This document shows positions 15,054 to 22,224 of a DNA stretch of 38,295 nt, in pieces. The notes under the pieces are model-generated. The model was not told the DNA's origin, ran no database searches, and saw only the letters and a list, made by a program, of their open reading frames with translations. A program made the position numbers and the translations under genes. Each line of letters begins with the position of its first letter. Position 1 is the first letter of the stretch. This DNA is from Clostridia bacterium (GTDB lineage Bacteria; Bacillota; Clostridia; TANB77; CAG-508), in assembly GCA_900752335.1 (NCBI GenBank), contig CAADUZ010000042.1, positions 1 to 38,295 of the forward strand, read 5' to 3'.

Positions 15054-15134
15054 ATGACAATAGTAGTAAAGAAAGTTCCAAAATTTTTAAGAGGTTTTGT
15101 AAAATTAATTTTTGGAATTAAAGATAATACATAA
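15054..15134 (+). CDS. spoVM: stage V sporulation protein M (SpoVM)
   Basis: SpoVM is a 26-aa amphipathic helix made in the mother cell. It recognises the convex curvature of the forespore membrane and anchors SpoIVA, the base of the spore coat; it also inhibits FtsH. The product here is exactly 26 aa and reads MTIVVKKVPKFLRGFVKLIF and then GIKDNT. The K-x-P-K-F-L-x-G-x-V-(K/R) core matches Bacillus SpoVM (KLPKFLGGIVR), including the Pro in the helix. AAGGAGG lies 7 bp before the ATG. In Bacillus spoVM sits just after prkC-rsgA-rpe-thiN; here it is about 4.7 kb downstream of rpe. It is direct evidence for endospore formation. Confidence 0.92.
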   Translation: MTIVVKKVPKFLRGFVKLIFGIKDNT

Positions 15135-15275
15135 GAAAAGTGGCTTCGCCTTTTGTAGCGTTTTGCTTCGCAAATACGCACGGTCCAAGGAAACTTAACC
15201 TTGTTCTATAGGCAAAAATCTGACGATTTTTCCTATACAATAAGAAAAGTGGCTGAATTTTGTAAAATTCAGCCT
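15131..15275 (+). other. structured intergenic element with two direct repeats and several hairpins
   Basis: The 15-mer ATAAGAAAAGTGGCT occurs at 15131-15145 and 15240-15254. Between and after the copies lie potential hairpins: GCG...CGC with GC-rich arms near 15158-15179; CAAGG/CCTTG near 15186-15202; ATAGG-AAAAATC with GATTTTT-CCTAT at about 15208-15236; and a perfect GGCTGAATTTT/AAAATTCAGCC at 15251-15274. It is noticeably richer in G+C than its surroundings. It could be a small RNA, a leader or terminator array after spoVM, or a miniature repeat element. Confidence 0.5.
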
Positions 15276-15316
15276 AATAGTATTTGTACAAGCCAGTCTT
15301 TGTATCCATTAAACTA

Positions 15317-15345
15317 TTGCAATTTGTTAAAATATGTAATATAAT
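15317..15345 (+). promoter_or_regulatory. promoter of alaS
   Basis: TTGCAA (15317-15322), 17 bp, perfect TATAAT (15340-15345). No T-box motif lies between it and the start codon at 15399. Confidence 0.75.
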
Positions 15346-15398
15346 TTTTATGTCTATGTAACAAAATAGAAATACTTACAAAGAATAGGGGAATAAAT

Positions 15399-17153
15399 AT
15401 GAAGGCAATAGAAATAAGAAATAAATATTTAAATTTTTTTAAAAATCATGGGCACAAAGTTATACCAAGTGCACCATTAATACCGGAGAACGATCCATCT
15501 GTGTTATTTACAACAGCTGGTATGCAACCATTAGTACCATATCTATTAGGGGAAAAGCATCCGGAAGGAACACGTCTTACAGACTATCAAAAATGTTTAC
15601 GTACAAATGACATAGATGAAGTTGGAGATAACAGACACCTAACATATTTTGAAATGCTTGGAAACTGGTCATTAGGAGATTATTTCAAAGAAGAATCTGT
15701 AGCAATGAGTTTCGAATTCTTGACAAAAGAATTAGGAATTCCAGTAGAAAAATTATCAGTAACATGTTTTGCAGGAGATGAGGATGCGCCAAGAGATACA
15801 GTTACGGCCGAGTGTTGGAAAAAAGCAGGAATTTCAGAAGATAGAATTTACTACTACGGAAAAGACGACAACTGGTGGATAGCAGGAGAAGAAGGACCAT
15901 GCGGACCAGACACAGAAATGTTTTATGATACAGGAAAAGAACCATGCGGACCAGACTGTCAGCCATCATGTGACTGTGGAAAATACGTTGAAATTTGGAA
16001 CAATGTGTTTATGGAATACTATAAATCAAAAGATGGAACATATACAAAACTAAAACAACACAATGTTGACACAGGTTTAGGGCTAGAAAGAATGACGATG
16101 CTATTACAAGGAAAGCAAACCCCTTTCGATACAGAATTATTTGCACCAGTAATGGACAAACTAAAAGAACTTGCAAAAGTAGATAGTATAGAAAGCAGAA
16201 GAATAGTAGCAGAACATTTACGTGCAAGCATGATGATAATATCTGATGGAGGAAGACCATCAAATATAGACAGAGGATATGTTTTAAGAAAATTAATAAG
16301 AAGAATGTCAAGACATTTAAACAAATTACAAATAGATTTAAACGAACTTGGAAGCTTAATAGATTTAGATATAGACATTTTAAAAGAAATGTATCCAGAA
16401 CTAGAAAAAAATAGAGAAACAATAAAACAAGTAATAATAGAAGAAAAAAACAAATTTATAAAAACACTATCACATGGAGAAAGAGAATTTGAAAAATACA
16501 TAAACAAAGCAAAAGAAGAGAATAAAACAGTAATAGATGGACAAACTATATTCAAACTATATGAAACATATGGATTTCCACCAGAAATTACAGCAGATTT
16601 AGCAAGAGAAGAAGGATTTACAATAGATAATTCAGAATTTGATAAACTATTTAAAGAGCATCAAGAAAAATCAAGATTAGGAAGCGAGCAAAAATTTAAA
16701 GGCGGTTTAGCAGAACAAAACGAAAAAACAATAGCTTATCATACAGCCACACATTTGCTACATAAAGCACTTCAAATAGTATTGGGAGAACACGCAAAGC
16801 AAAAAGGCTCAAACATTACAACAGAAAGATTAAGATTTGACTTCTCACATCCAGAAAAAATGACAAAAGAGCAATTACAAGAAGTAGAAGATATAGTAAA
16901 CGAACAAATAAAAAGAGATTTACCAGTAACATGCGAAGAAATGACATTAGAAGAAGCAAAAGCAGCAGGAGCAACAGGTCTATTCGAAAATAAATATGGA
17001 GAAAAAGTAAAAGTATATACAATAGGCGACTTTAGCAAAGAAATATGTGGAGGTCCACACGTAAGCCACACAGGCGAACTAGGACATTTCAAAATAAAAA
17101 AAGAAGAATCAAGTTCAGCAGGTGTAAGAAGAATAAAAGCAATATTAGAATGA
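15399..17153 (+). CDS. alaS: short alanyl-tRNA synthetase without C-Ala domain
   Basis: AlaRS charges tRNA-Ala. This protein has the class II catalytic domain (PSAPLIPENDPSVLFTTAGM, VDTGLGLERM), the tRNA-recognition region and the editing domain with its zinc/catalytic residues HTATH (H448, H452) and CGGPH (C550, H554). It then stops at residue 584 with SSSAGVRRIKAILE. Ordinary bacterial AlaRS runs to about 870 aa, with a C-terminal C-Ala/DHHA1 domain. The catalytic domain also has a Cys-rich insert (CGPDCQPSCDCGKYVEIWN) unlike the E. coli type, and the usual CGGTH Thr is Pro. The frame is intact and codon use is native. AGGGG precedes the ATG. A REP-like palindrome begins 2 bp after the stop. 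A distinct short AlaRS lineage is more likely than decay. Confidence 0.9.
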   Translation: MKAIEIRNKYLNFFKNHGHKVIPSAPLIPENDPSVLFTTAGMQPLVPYLLGEKHPEGTRLTDYQKCLRTNDIDEVGDNRHLTYFEMLGNWSLGDYFKEESVAMSFEFLTKELGIPVEKLSVTCFAGDEDAPRDTVTAECWKKAGISEDRIYYYGKDDNWWIAGEEGPCGPDTEMFYDTGKEPCGPDCQPSCDCGKYVEIWNNVFMEYYKSKDGTYTKLKQHNVDTGLGLERMTMLLQGKQTPFDTELFAPVMDKLKELAKVDSIESRRIVAEHLRASMMIISDGGRPSNIDRGYVLRKLIRRMSRHLNKLQIDLNELGSLIDLDIDILKEMYPELEKNRETIKQVIIEEKNKFIKTLSHGEREFEKYINKAKEENKTVIDGQTIFKLYETYGFPPEITADLAREEGFTIDNSEFDKLFKEHQEKSRLGSEQKFKGGLAEQNEKTIAYHTATHLLHKALQIVLGEHAKQKGSNITTERLRFDFSHPEKMTKEQLQEVEDIVNEQIKRDLPVTCEEMTLEEAKAAGATGLFENKYGEKVKVYTIGDFSKEICGGPHVSHTGELGHFKIKKEESSSAGVRRIKAILE

Positions 17154-17154
17154 G

Positions 17155-17212
17155 AATTTAGGGACAGGTCTTATTTTCTCATTAATGGGAAAATGAGACC
17201 TGTCCCTAAATT
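17155..17212. repeat. REP-like palindromic repeat, copy 2 (58 bp)
   Basis: The 17-bp arms AATTTAGGGACAGGTCT (17155-17171) and AGACCTGTCCCTAAATT (17196-17212) are perfectly complementary. The interior (ATTTTC...CATTAATG...GAAAAT) pairs too, with G-T wobbles, so nearly the whole 58 bp folds as one hairpin. No T run follows, so it is not a classical terminator. Confidence 0.85.
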
Positions 17213-17229
17213 CCCAAAGGAAGGAATGA

Positions 17230-17583
17230 ATGAAAATGGAAAATTGCATTTTTTGTAAAATTATAAATAAAGAAATACCATCAACTATAGTGTACGAGGA
17301 TGAAAAGGTTATAGCGTTTAATGACGTAAATCCAGCAGCTCCAATTCATATATTGGTTATACCTAAAAAGCATATTGAAACATTGCTAGACGTATCAGAA
17401 GAGGACAGTGATTTAATTTCATATATTTATCAGATAATCAACAAAATTGCAAAACAAGAAGGATTTGCTGAAAAAGGTTTTAGAGTAATTGCAAATTGTG
17501 GAGAAGATTCTGGGCAAGAGGTTAAGCATATTCATTTTCATGTTTTAGCTGGAAAGAAACTTGGCGATAAGATAGTAGGGTAA
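17230..17583 (+). CDS. HIT-family (HinT-type) nucleotide hydrolase
   Basis: HinT-type proteins hydrolyse purine nucleoside phosphoramidates and aminoacyl-adenylates. The histidine-triad motif HIHFHVLAGK is near residues 98-107. The N-terminal CIFCKIINKEIPSTIVYEDE is typical, with the CxxC that may bind zinc, and DVNPAAPIHILVIPKKHI is intact. The length of 117 aa is standard. AAGGAAGG precedes the ATG at 17230; a second in-frame ATG at 17236 is also possible. It lies immediately after the palindrome behind alaS. Clearance of aminoacyl-AMP next to a tRNA synthetase is attractive but only suggestive. Confidence 0.93.
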   Translation: MKMENCIFCKIINKEIPSTIVYEDEKVIAFNDVNPAAPIHILVIPKKHIETLLDVSEEDSDLISYIYQIINKIAKQEGFAEKGFRVIANCGEDSGQEVKHIHFHVLAGKKLGDKIVG

Positions 17584-17635
17584 TGCAAAAACAAAAGCAT
17601 ATCAAAAGAAAAAAGTAGATTATATTAAAAAAATA

Positions 17636-17644
17636 TGGTATAAT
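17636..17644 (+). promoter_or_regulatory. extended -10 promoter of the sortase gene
   Basis: TGGTATAAT, with the hexamer at 17639-17644. The transcription start would fall near 17651, so an in-frame ATG at 17651 cannot be the start codon. Confidence 0.65.
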
Positions 17645-17677
17645 ATATTTATGTATAAAAACAAGGGAGGAAGAAGT

Positions 17678-18373
17678 ATGTTTAATAATAAATATAGTAA
17701 AACATTAACTGTAGTTCTTATACTGGTTATAATAATTATAATAGGTTTACTTATATTTTTTGGAATACGAGTATATAGAAAATATTATATAAAACAAGCG
17801 TCTAAAGAAGTAATTGACGAGTTTAAGGATAAACTAAATCAAGTGAATGAAACCACTGAAGACAATAATGCTATACTAAATGACGTAGCACCTAGCGTGG
17901 ACTTGAACTCTCTATATCAAAATACTACAACAAATGACCAAAGCGAACCTGGTGAGGGAGTTACATACATGGGATATGACGTATTGGGATATATAGAGAT
18001 ACCAAAAACTGACGTGGAATACCCAATCATACCAGATTATCAAAGCAGTATAAATGCATTAAATGTTGGTATAGTAGTACTTTATCCAAGTAATATTGGA
18101 TTAAACGAACCAGGTAATACAGTTCTAGCAGGACATAACTATAGAGATGGAAGTTTCTTCTCAAACAATAAAAGGCTAGAAGAAGGAGATAAAATTTACA
18201 TTACTGACACTTCTGGTGAAAGAGTTGAATATGAGATATATAGAAAATATGAAACAAGTACAAGTGATTCTTCATATATGAATAGAGATACAGAAGGAAG
18301 AAGAGAAATATCTTTAACAACATGTACAGATGACACAAGTGGAAGATTAATTATCTGGGCAAGAGAAGTATAA
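17678..18373 (+). CDS. sortase (class B/D-like transpeptidase)
   Basis: Sortases cleave an LPXTG-like signal and join surface proteins to peptidoglycan or to each other. The start at 17678 follows GGGAGGAAGAAGT and gives 231 aa. Residues 8-31 form an N-terminal membrane anchor (LTVVLILVIIIIIGLLIFFG), then an extracellular linker and the beta-barrel. The catalytic triad is visible: H153 in AGHNYRDG, C216 in LTTCTDD and R223 in GRLIIWARE. Class assignment by eye lies between B and D. The wall-anchored VWA protein at 18835-20307 with an IPQTG signal is encoded close by, across two tRNA genes. The large Cna-B protein at the right end is another possible substrate. Confidence 0.93.
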   Translation: MFNNKYSKTLTVVLILVIIIIIGLLIFFGIRVYRKYYIKQASKEVIDEFKDKLNQVNETTEDNNAILNDVAPSVDLNSLYQNTTTNDQSEPGEGVTYMGYDVLGYIEIPKTDVEYPIIPDYQSSINALNVGIVVLYPSNIGLNEPGNTVLAGHNYRDGSFFSNNKRLEEGDKIYITDTSGERVEYEIYRKYETSTSDSSYMNRDTEGRREISLTTCTDDTSGRLIIWAREV

Positions 18374-18410
18374 TAAAAACTTTATTGGGAATAATAAGAC
18401 AAATAAAAAT

Positions 18411-18442
18411 GTTGCAATGTATTATTTTTAGTACATTGCAAC
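18411..18442 (+). terminator. perfect inverted repeat after the sortase gene
   Basis: GTTGCAATGTA (18411-18421) and TACATTGCAAC (18432-18442) form an 11-bp stem with a 10-nt loop. No T run follows on the plus strand, so terminator function is uncertain. Confidence 0.45.
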
Positions 18443-18460
18443 AAAATATTGCAAAAAGAG

Positions 18461-18489
18461 TTGACAAATAAGTGAAGATGGGGTAAAAT
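18461..18489 (+). promoter_or_regulatory. promoter of the tRNA-His/tRNA-Gln pair
   Basis: TTGACA (18461-18466), 17 bp, TAAAAT (18484-18489), about 30 bp before tRNA-His. Confidence 0.8.
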
Positions 18490-18518
18490 AGTACTTGCAG
18501 TTGCATTTTGAGAATCAT

Positions 18519-18596
18519 GGTGGATGTAGCGCAGTTGGTTAGAGCGCCAGTTTGTGGCACTGGAGGCCGTGGGTTCGAGTCCCATCTTCCACCCCA
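18519..18596 (+). tRNA. tRNA-His (anticodon GTG)
   Basis: A cloverleaf is clear: acceptor GTGGATG from 18520, D-arm GCGC, anticodon stem CCAGT/ACTGG with the GTG anticodon at 18554-18556, T-arm GTGGG-TTCGAGT-CCCAT, and an encoded CCA at 18594-18596. A genomic G at 18519 supplies G-1, and C is the discriminator base (C73), as tRNA-His requires. Positions 6 and 67 form a T-T mismatch in the acceptor stem. Confidence 0.97.
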
Positions 18597-18641
18597 TAAA
18601 TAAAATTCCATATTTAGAAAATGCTTGCATAAAAAATACAT

Positions 18642-18716
18642 TGGGCTGTAGCCAAGCGGTAAGGCACCAGACTTTGACTCTGGCATGCGCTAGTTCGAAT
18701 CTAGCCAGCCCAACCA
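18642..18716 (+). tRNA. tRNA-Gln (anticodon TTG)
   Basis: The acceptor arms TGGGCTG and CAGCCCA pair fully. The anticodon stem CCAGA/TCTGG encloses the loop CTTTGAC with TTG at 18674-18676. The T-loop is TTCGAAT, the discriminator is A, and CCA is encoded at 18714-18716. It is cotranscribed with tRNA-His. This tRNA is also a substrate of the MnmA encoded at the left of the window. Confidence 0.98.
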
Positions 18717-18722
18717 AGAATT

Positions 18723-18762
18723 AAAACGATTAATTCTATAAAATGGAATTAATCGTTTTTTA
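18723..18762 (+). terminator. terminator of the tRNA operon
   Basis: AAAACGATTAATTC and GAATTAATCGTTTT form a 14-bp stem followed by a T run. Confidence 0.9.
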
Positions 18763-18793
18763 TTATGAATAAATAACAAAAATTATAAAAGTA

Positions 18794-18829
18794 AAAAGCA
18801 GTACATAAATTAATTTATGCACTGCTTTT
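18794..18829 (-). terminator. terminator of the VWA surface-protein gene
   Basis: AAAAGCAGT-A-CATAAATT and AATTTATG-C-ACTGCTTTT form a long stem interrupted by one A-C mismatch. It lies 6 bp past the stop codon on the minus strand and is followed there by TTTTTACTTTT. Confidence 0.85.
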
Positions 18830-18834
18830 AAGTA

Positions 18835-20307
18835 TTATTTATTCTTTTTAAAGAATAATATTCTTGCAACTATAAATATTGTTAATCCTGCTACTAATAT
18901 AGAAAATAGTATTAAAGAATTTTCACCAGTTTGTGGTATTGGTTTAGGAGATACTGTATTATCTGGAACAACACCTGGCTCTTCATACTCAACTCTAATT
19001 GTTGGAGAAACGTCAGATTCTTCATCTATTGGTCCATTATTATCTTCTCCTGTAATTTCTACTTTATCATTTGTCTTTAAAATTACGTCTATAATATCTT
19101 TATCGTAGTCATCCTTTAATGTTAATTTATAGCTTAAGCTTGCTGTTTCGCCTTCGCTTAATAATTCAATATTCCATGTGATAGAATTATTTTCTGTATT
19201 TATAGTTTGTGATACTTCTCCAATATTTGGTGTAGCTACATATTCAAAATTAAAGTTATCAATTATTTCTTGTGGGAAATAATCTGTAATCGTAATATTT
19301 CTTAAAGTATTGTCTGTAGTTATTACTAAACTATCAAATATATCATTAACTATAGTATCTTCTATTTCGCCATCTGGTATATAGAAATATTTGCTTGTTG
19401 TAGGTGCTTCTTCTGTACCAAATACTGTTTCTGCAAGTTCTCTGTATGTTTTACCTGTTGTAGGTTCTTCTGTTTCATCTAGGTTAATCATAGCAGCGAT
19501 TATATCTATTCCGCTTTGCTCGATTGCTTCTAATTTAGATTTAGTATTGTTTAGAACTTCGTCAGAGTATGATTGAGAATTGCCATTTATATCATTATTT
19601 GGCACACCATCTGTTAGAAGTATAATATATCTTTGTACATTTTCTTCTTGAGAAAAGTTATCTCTTGCTATAGTTACACCGGCATCGATATTTGTTCTAT
19701 CGCCAACTTCTAATTCAGATAAATTTGAAATAGCATTTTTTACTTCATCAGAAGAATTTGTTAGTCCTTGTCTTAAAGAACCATCAGCTATAGTTCCTTC
19801 TGCATCAGGTGAGCTAGAGAATCCTACTACGCCAACTTTAGCTTTGCTATTTTCAGCAAATATTTTATCTACCAAAGAATTAGCAGAATTAATAACTACT
19901 TGCTTTCTAGTTTGCTCTCCTATATAGTCCTCTGTCATGCTAGAAGAATTGTCTATAACAAAGAAAATTTCAACGTCTTTGTTTGTTTCTTCAACAGTTT
20001 TTAAATTTGTTAGTGTTAAAGTTAGAGTTACTGACTTTTCTTTTTCATTAAATTCAGTAATTTTTTTCTCAAACTTTGCTAAATCTTCAATTTCAATAGT
20101 ACATACATTATCTTCTACAACTTCTAGTGAAGTAGTTCCATTAGAAGAATTGCTAGAAGCATCTTGATCTGTAGTTGTATCTGTTTCCTCATCTGCAATA
20201 GCATTAGTATTTATATTAATATCTGAAGCAAATACACTTGTAGTCATGCTAAAAATAAATACTAGAGCCATTAAAACAAATAAAAGTTTTTTAGAAAATT
20301 TTATCAT
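18835..20307 (-). CDS. VWA-domain cell-wall-anchored surface protein
   Basis: The 490-aa protein has a signal peptide (residues 1-28, KKLLFVLMALVFIFSMTTSVFAS) and an acidic Ser/Thr-rich linker. A von Willebrand A domain starts at about residue 110: FFVIDNSSSMTED gives the MIDAS D-x-S-x-S, and LLTDGVPNND is the later metal-binding segment. A beta-rich region follows from about 330 (TDNTLRNITITDYFP), like the isopeptide-type stalk domains of pilus and adhesin proteins. The C-terminus has an IPQTGE sorting motif, a hydrophobic helix and FFKKNK. It is probably attached to the wall by the sortase encoded nearby and may act as an adhesin or pilus tip. AAGGAG precedes the ATG. I cannot assign a ligand. 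Confidence 0.9.
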   Translation of the reverse strand: MIKFSKKLLFVLMALVFIFSMTTSVFASDININTNAIADEETDTTTDQDASSNSSNGTTSLEVVEDNVCTIEIEDLAKFEKKITEFNEKEKSVTLTLTLTNLKTVEETNKDVEIFFVIDNSSSMTEDYIGEQTRKQVVINSANSLVDKIFAENSKAKVGVVGFSSSPDAEGTIADGSLRQGLTNSSDEVKNAISNLSELEVGDRTNIDAGVTIARDNFSQEENVQRYIILLTDGVPNNDINGNSQSYSDEVLNNTKSKLEAIEQSGIDIIAAMINLDETEEPTTGKTYRELAETVFGTEEAPTTSKYFYIPDGEIEDTIVNDIFDSLVITTDNTLRNITITDYFPQEIIDNFNFEYVATPNIGEVSQTINTENNSITWNIELLSEGETASLSYKLTLKDDYDKDIIDVILKTNDKVEITGEDNNGPIDEESDVSPTIRVEYEEPGVVPDNTVSPKPIPQTGENSLILFSILVAGLTIFIVARILFFKKNK

Positions 20308-20343
20308 AATATCATGTCTCCTTTTTTACAAATTTCAACATAT

Positions 20344-20372
20344 ATTATATAACAAAAAAACAGTAATTTCAA
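20344..20372 (-). promoter_or_regulatory. promoter of the VWA surface-protein gene
   Basis: Minus strand: TTGAAA (20367-20372), 17 bp, TATAAT (20344-20349). Confidence 0.75.
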
Positions 20373-20487
20373 GGAAAAATGCAGTTTTTTCTTTACATTT
20401 ACGTTACATATATGTTACAAAAATATTACAACCTATAGAAAAAATATATAGAATATGATACAATATTTTCGCAAAGGGGAGAGAAAT

Positions 20488-21297
20488 TTGAATAGACAAG
20501 AAATACTTAATAAATTCACAAACGAAGACGACAAACTGCTGGTATCAAAATTGCTTGATAAAATAGAATTTACAACTAAAAGAAATACAGTGGAACATAC
20601 CGATTTTTTAGATATGAGGCAAAGGCAGATTTTAGAAAAGCTTATGCATGAGATAAAGTATACAAACTATGTATCATATGGTGGATACAAAACAGCAGAA
20701 AGAACAGTAATTATCACATATCCAACTAAATTGGAAGAAGTATTTAAAGAAAATAATTTTGAATATGGCTCTATAATGAATGTAATAAGAATAGTGCTTC
20801 CAAATGAACTAAAAGGCATGTATTCGCACAGAAATTACTTGAGTGGCGTTATAAAAATAGGCATGAGAAGGGAAAAAGTAGGAGATATAATAACAAGGCA
20901 TGATGGCGCAGATTTAATAGTGTTAAAAGAAGCAAGTAAATATATATTAAGTGGACTAAAGGAATTAACCAGATTTAGTAAAGCAGAGTTCGAAGAACTA
21001 TCAATATCAGAACTAGAAATAGCAGAGCCTAAAACCGAGAAGATAAGCATAATTATTCCATCAATGAGAATAGATAGTATTGTATCAGAAATTATTAGAA
21101 CGTCTAGGGCAAAGGCAAGTGACATTATAAAAGAAGAAAAAGTATTTATAAACCACGAATTAGTTTTAAAGGGTTCAAAAGAAGTAAAACCTAATGACAT
21201 AATTACAGTAAGAGGCAAGGGAAGGTTTAAAATAGGAGAAGTTTTAAATAGTACAAAAAAAGGTAATTTGGTGCTTGAAGTAGAAAAATATGTATAA
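20488..21297 (+). CDS. ylmH: YlmH-type S4-domain RNA-binding protein
   Basis: YlmH-type proteins carry an S4 RNA-binding domain and in Bacillus are linked to cell division and to rescue of stalled 50S-peptidyl-tRNA complexes. The start TTG at 20488 follows GGGGAGAG and gives 269 aa beginning NRQEILNKFTNEDDK. The longer ATG at 20455 overlaps a TACAAT-like -10 and has no ribosome binding site. The N-terminal part has the family string HTDFLDMRQRQILEKL and GGYKTAERTVI. The C-terminal S4 domain includes MRIDSIVSEIIRTSRAKASD, KVFINHELVLKGSKEVKPND and ITVRGKGRF. The usual neighbours sepF and divIVA are absent; folD follows after 20 bp. Confidence 0.88.
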   Translation: MNRQEILNKFTNEDDKLLVSKLLDKIEFTTKRNTVEHTDFLDMRQRQILEKLMHEIKYTNYVSYGGYKTAERTVIITYPTKLEEVFKENNFEYGSIMNVIRIVLPNELKGMYSHRNYLSGVIKIGMRREKVGDIITRHDGADLIVLKEASKYILSGLKELTRFSKAEFEELSISELEIAEPKTEKISIIIPSMRIDSIVSEIIRTSRAKASDIIKEEKVFINHELVLKGSKEVKPNDIITVRGKGRFKIGEVLNSTKKGNLVLEVEKYV

Positions 21298-21317
21298 TAT
21301 AGAAAGGATGAAAAAAG

Positions 21318-22154
21318 ATGGAACTAATCAATGGAAAGGAACTTGCAAAAAAAATAAGAGGAGAACTAAAGATAGAAGTAGATGAATTAAGAAAGAAAGG
21401 AATTATTCCAAAACTTGCAGTAATAATGGTGGGAAATGATAAAGCATCAGAAGTGTATGTTAGAAATAAGAGCAAAGCATGCAATGAAATTGGGATTGAA
21501 TTTGAAGAATTTTTATTAGATAGCAATATAAAGCAGGAAGAGTTAATTAATTTGATAAATGAATTAAATGCGAGAAAAGACATTCATGGAATATTGCTAC
21601 AAAGCCCAATACCAGAGCATTTAAATATTAGAGAGGCTTTTAATACAATAGATTATGCAAAAGACGTAGATGGATTTAATCCAATAAATGTTGGCAAATT
21701 ATCTATTGGAGAAGACTGCTTTATTTCATGCACACCACATGGCGTTGTAAAAATGTTAGAAGAGTATAACATACCTGTAGAAGGCAAAAGAGCGGTAATT
21801 ATAGGAAGGAGCAATATCGTGGGAAAGCCATTAATACAATGTATGTTAAACAAAAATGCAACTGTAACAGTATGTCATTCTAAAACAAAAAATATAGAAG
21901 AAATCACAAGAGAAGCGGATATTTTAATTGCAGCACTTGGTAAGCCAAAATTTGTAAAAGCAGATATGGTAAAAGAAAATGCAGTTGTAATAGACGTGGG
22001 AATAAATAGAAATGAAGAAGGAAAACTAGTTGGAGATGTCGATTTTGAAAACGTTTCAAAAAAAGCATCATACATAACACCTGTACCAGGTGGCGTTGGA
22101 CCAATGACAATAGCAATGCTTATGAACAATGTAGTTAAAGCTGCAAAAAATTAA
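21318..22154 (+). CDS. folD: bifunctional methylenetetrahydrofolate dehydrogenase/cyclohydrolase FolD
   Basis: FolD oxidises 5,10-methylene-THF to methenyl-THF and hydrolyses it to 10-formyl-THF, supplying one-carbon units for purines and formyl-Met. The Y-V-R-N-K motif carries the catalytic Lys. GILLQSPIPEHLN, DVDGFNPINVGKL, the NADP-binding GRSNIVGKPL and the C-terminal PVPGGVGPMTIAMLM are all canonical. The length of 278 aa is standard. AGAAAGGATG lies upstream. It sits in a ylmH-folD-dprA run. Confidence 0.98.
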   Translation: MELINGKELAKKIRGELKIEVDELRKKGIIPKLAVIMVGNDKASEVYVRNKSKACNEIGIEFEEFLLDSNIKQEELINLINELNARKDIHGILLQSPIPEHLNIREAFNTIDYAKDVDGFNPINVGKLSIGEDCFISCTPHGVVKMLEEYNIPVEGKRAVIIGRSNIVGKPLIQCMLNKNATVTVCHSKTKNIEEITREADILIAALGKPKFVKADMVKENAVVIDVGINRNEEGKLVGDVDFENVSKKASYITPVPGGVGPMTIAMLMNNVVKAAKN

Positions 22155-22224
22155 ATTTGTTTCGGGGGCAATTTCTTATTACTTTTTTATAAAATAAAAG
22201 TAAGTGTATGAAGGAGAGATTGTT

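Noticed and set aside
15135..15398. Possible T-box in front of alaS
   Set aside because: No TGG-N-ACC T-box core or specifier domain is visible. The gap holds hairpins and a plain promoter instead.
18351..18717. Two leftward open frames across the tRNA pair, one containing MGLEPTASSATNWRSNQLRY
   Set aside because: They are antisense to tRNA-His and tRNA-Gln; this string is a well-known artefact of translating tRNA genes backwards.
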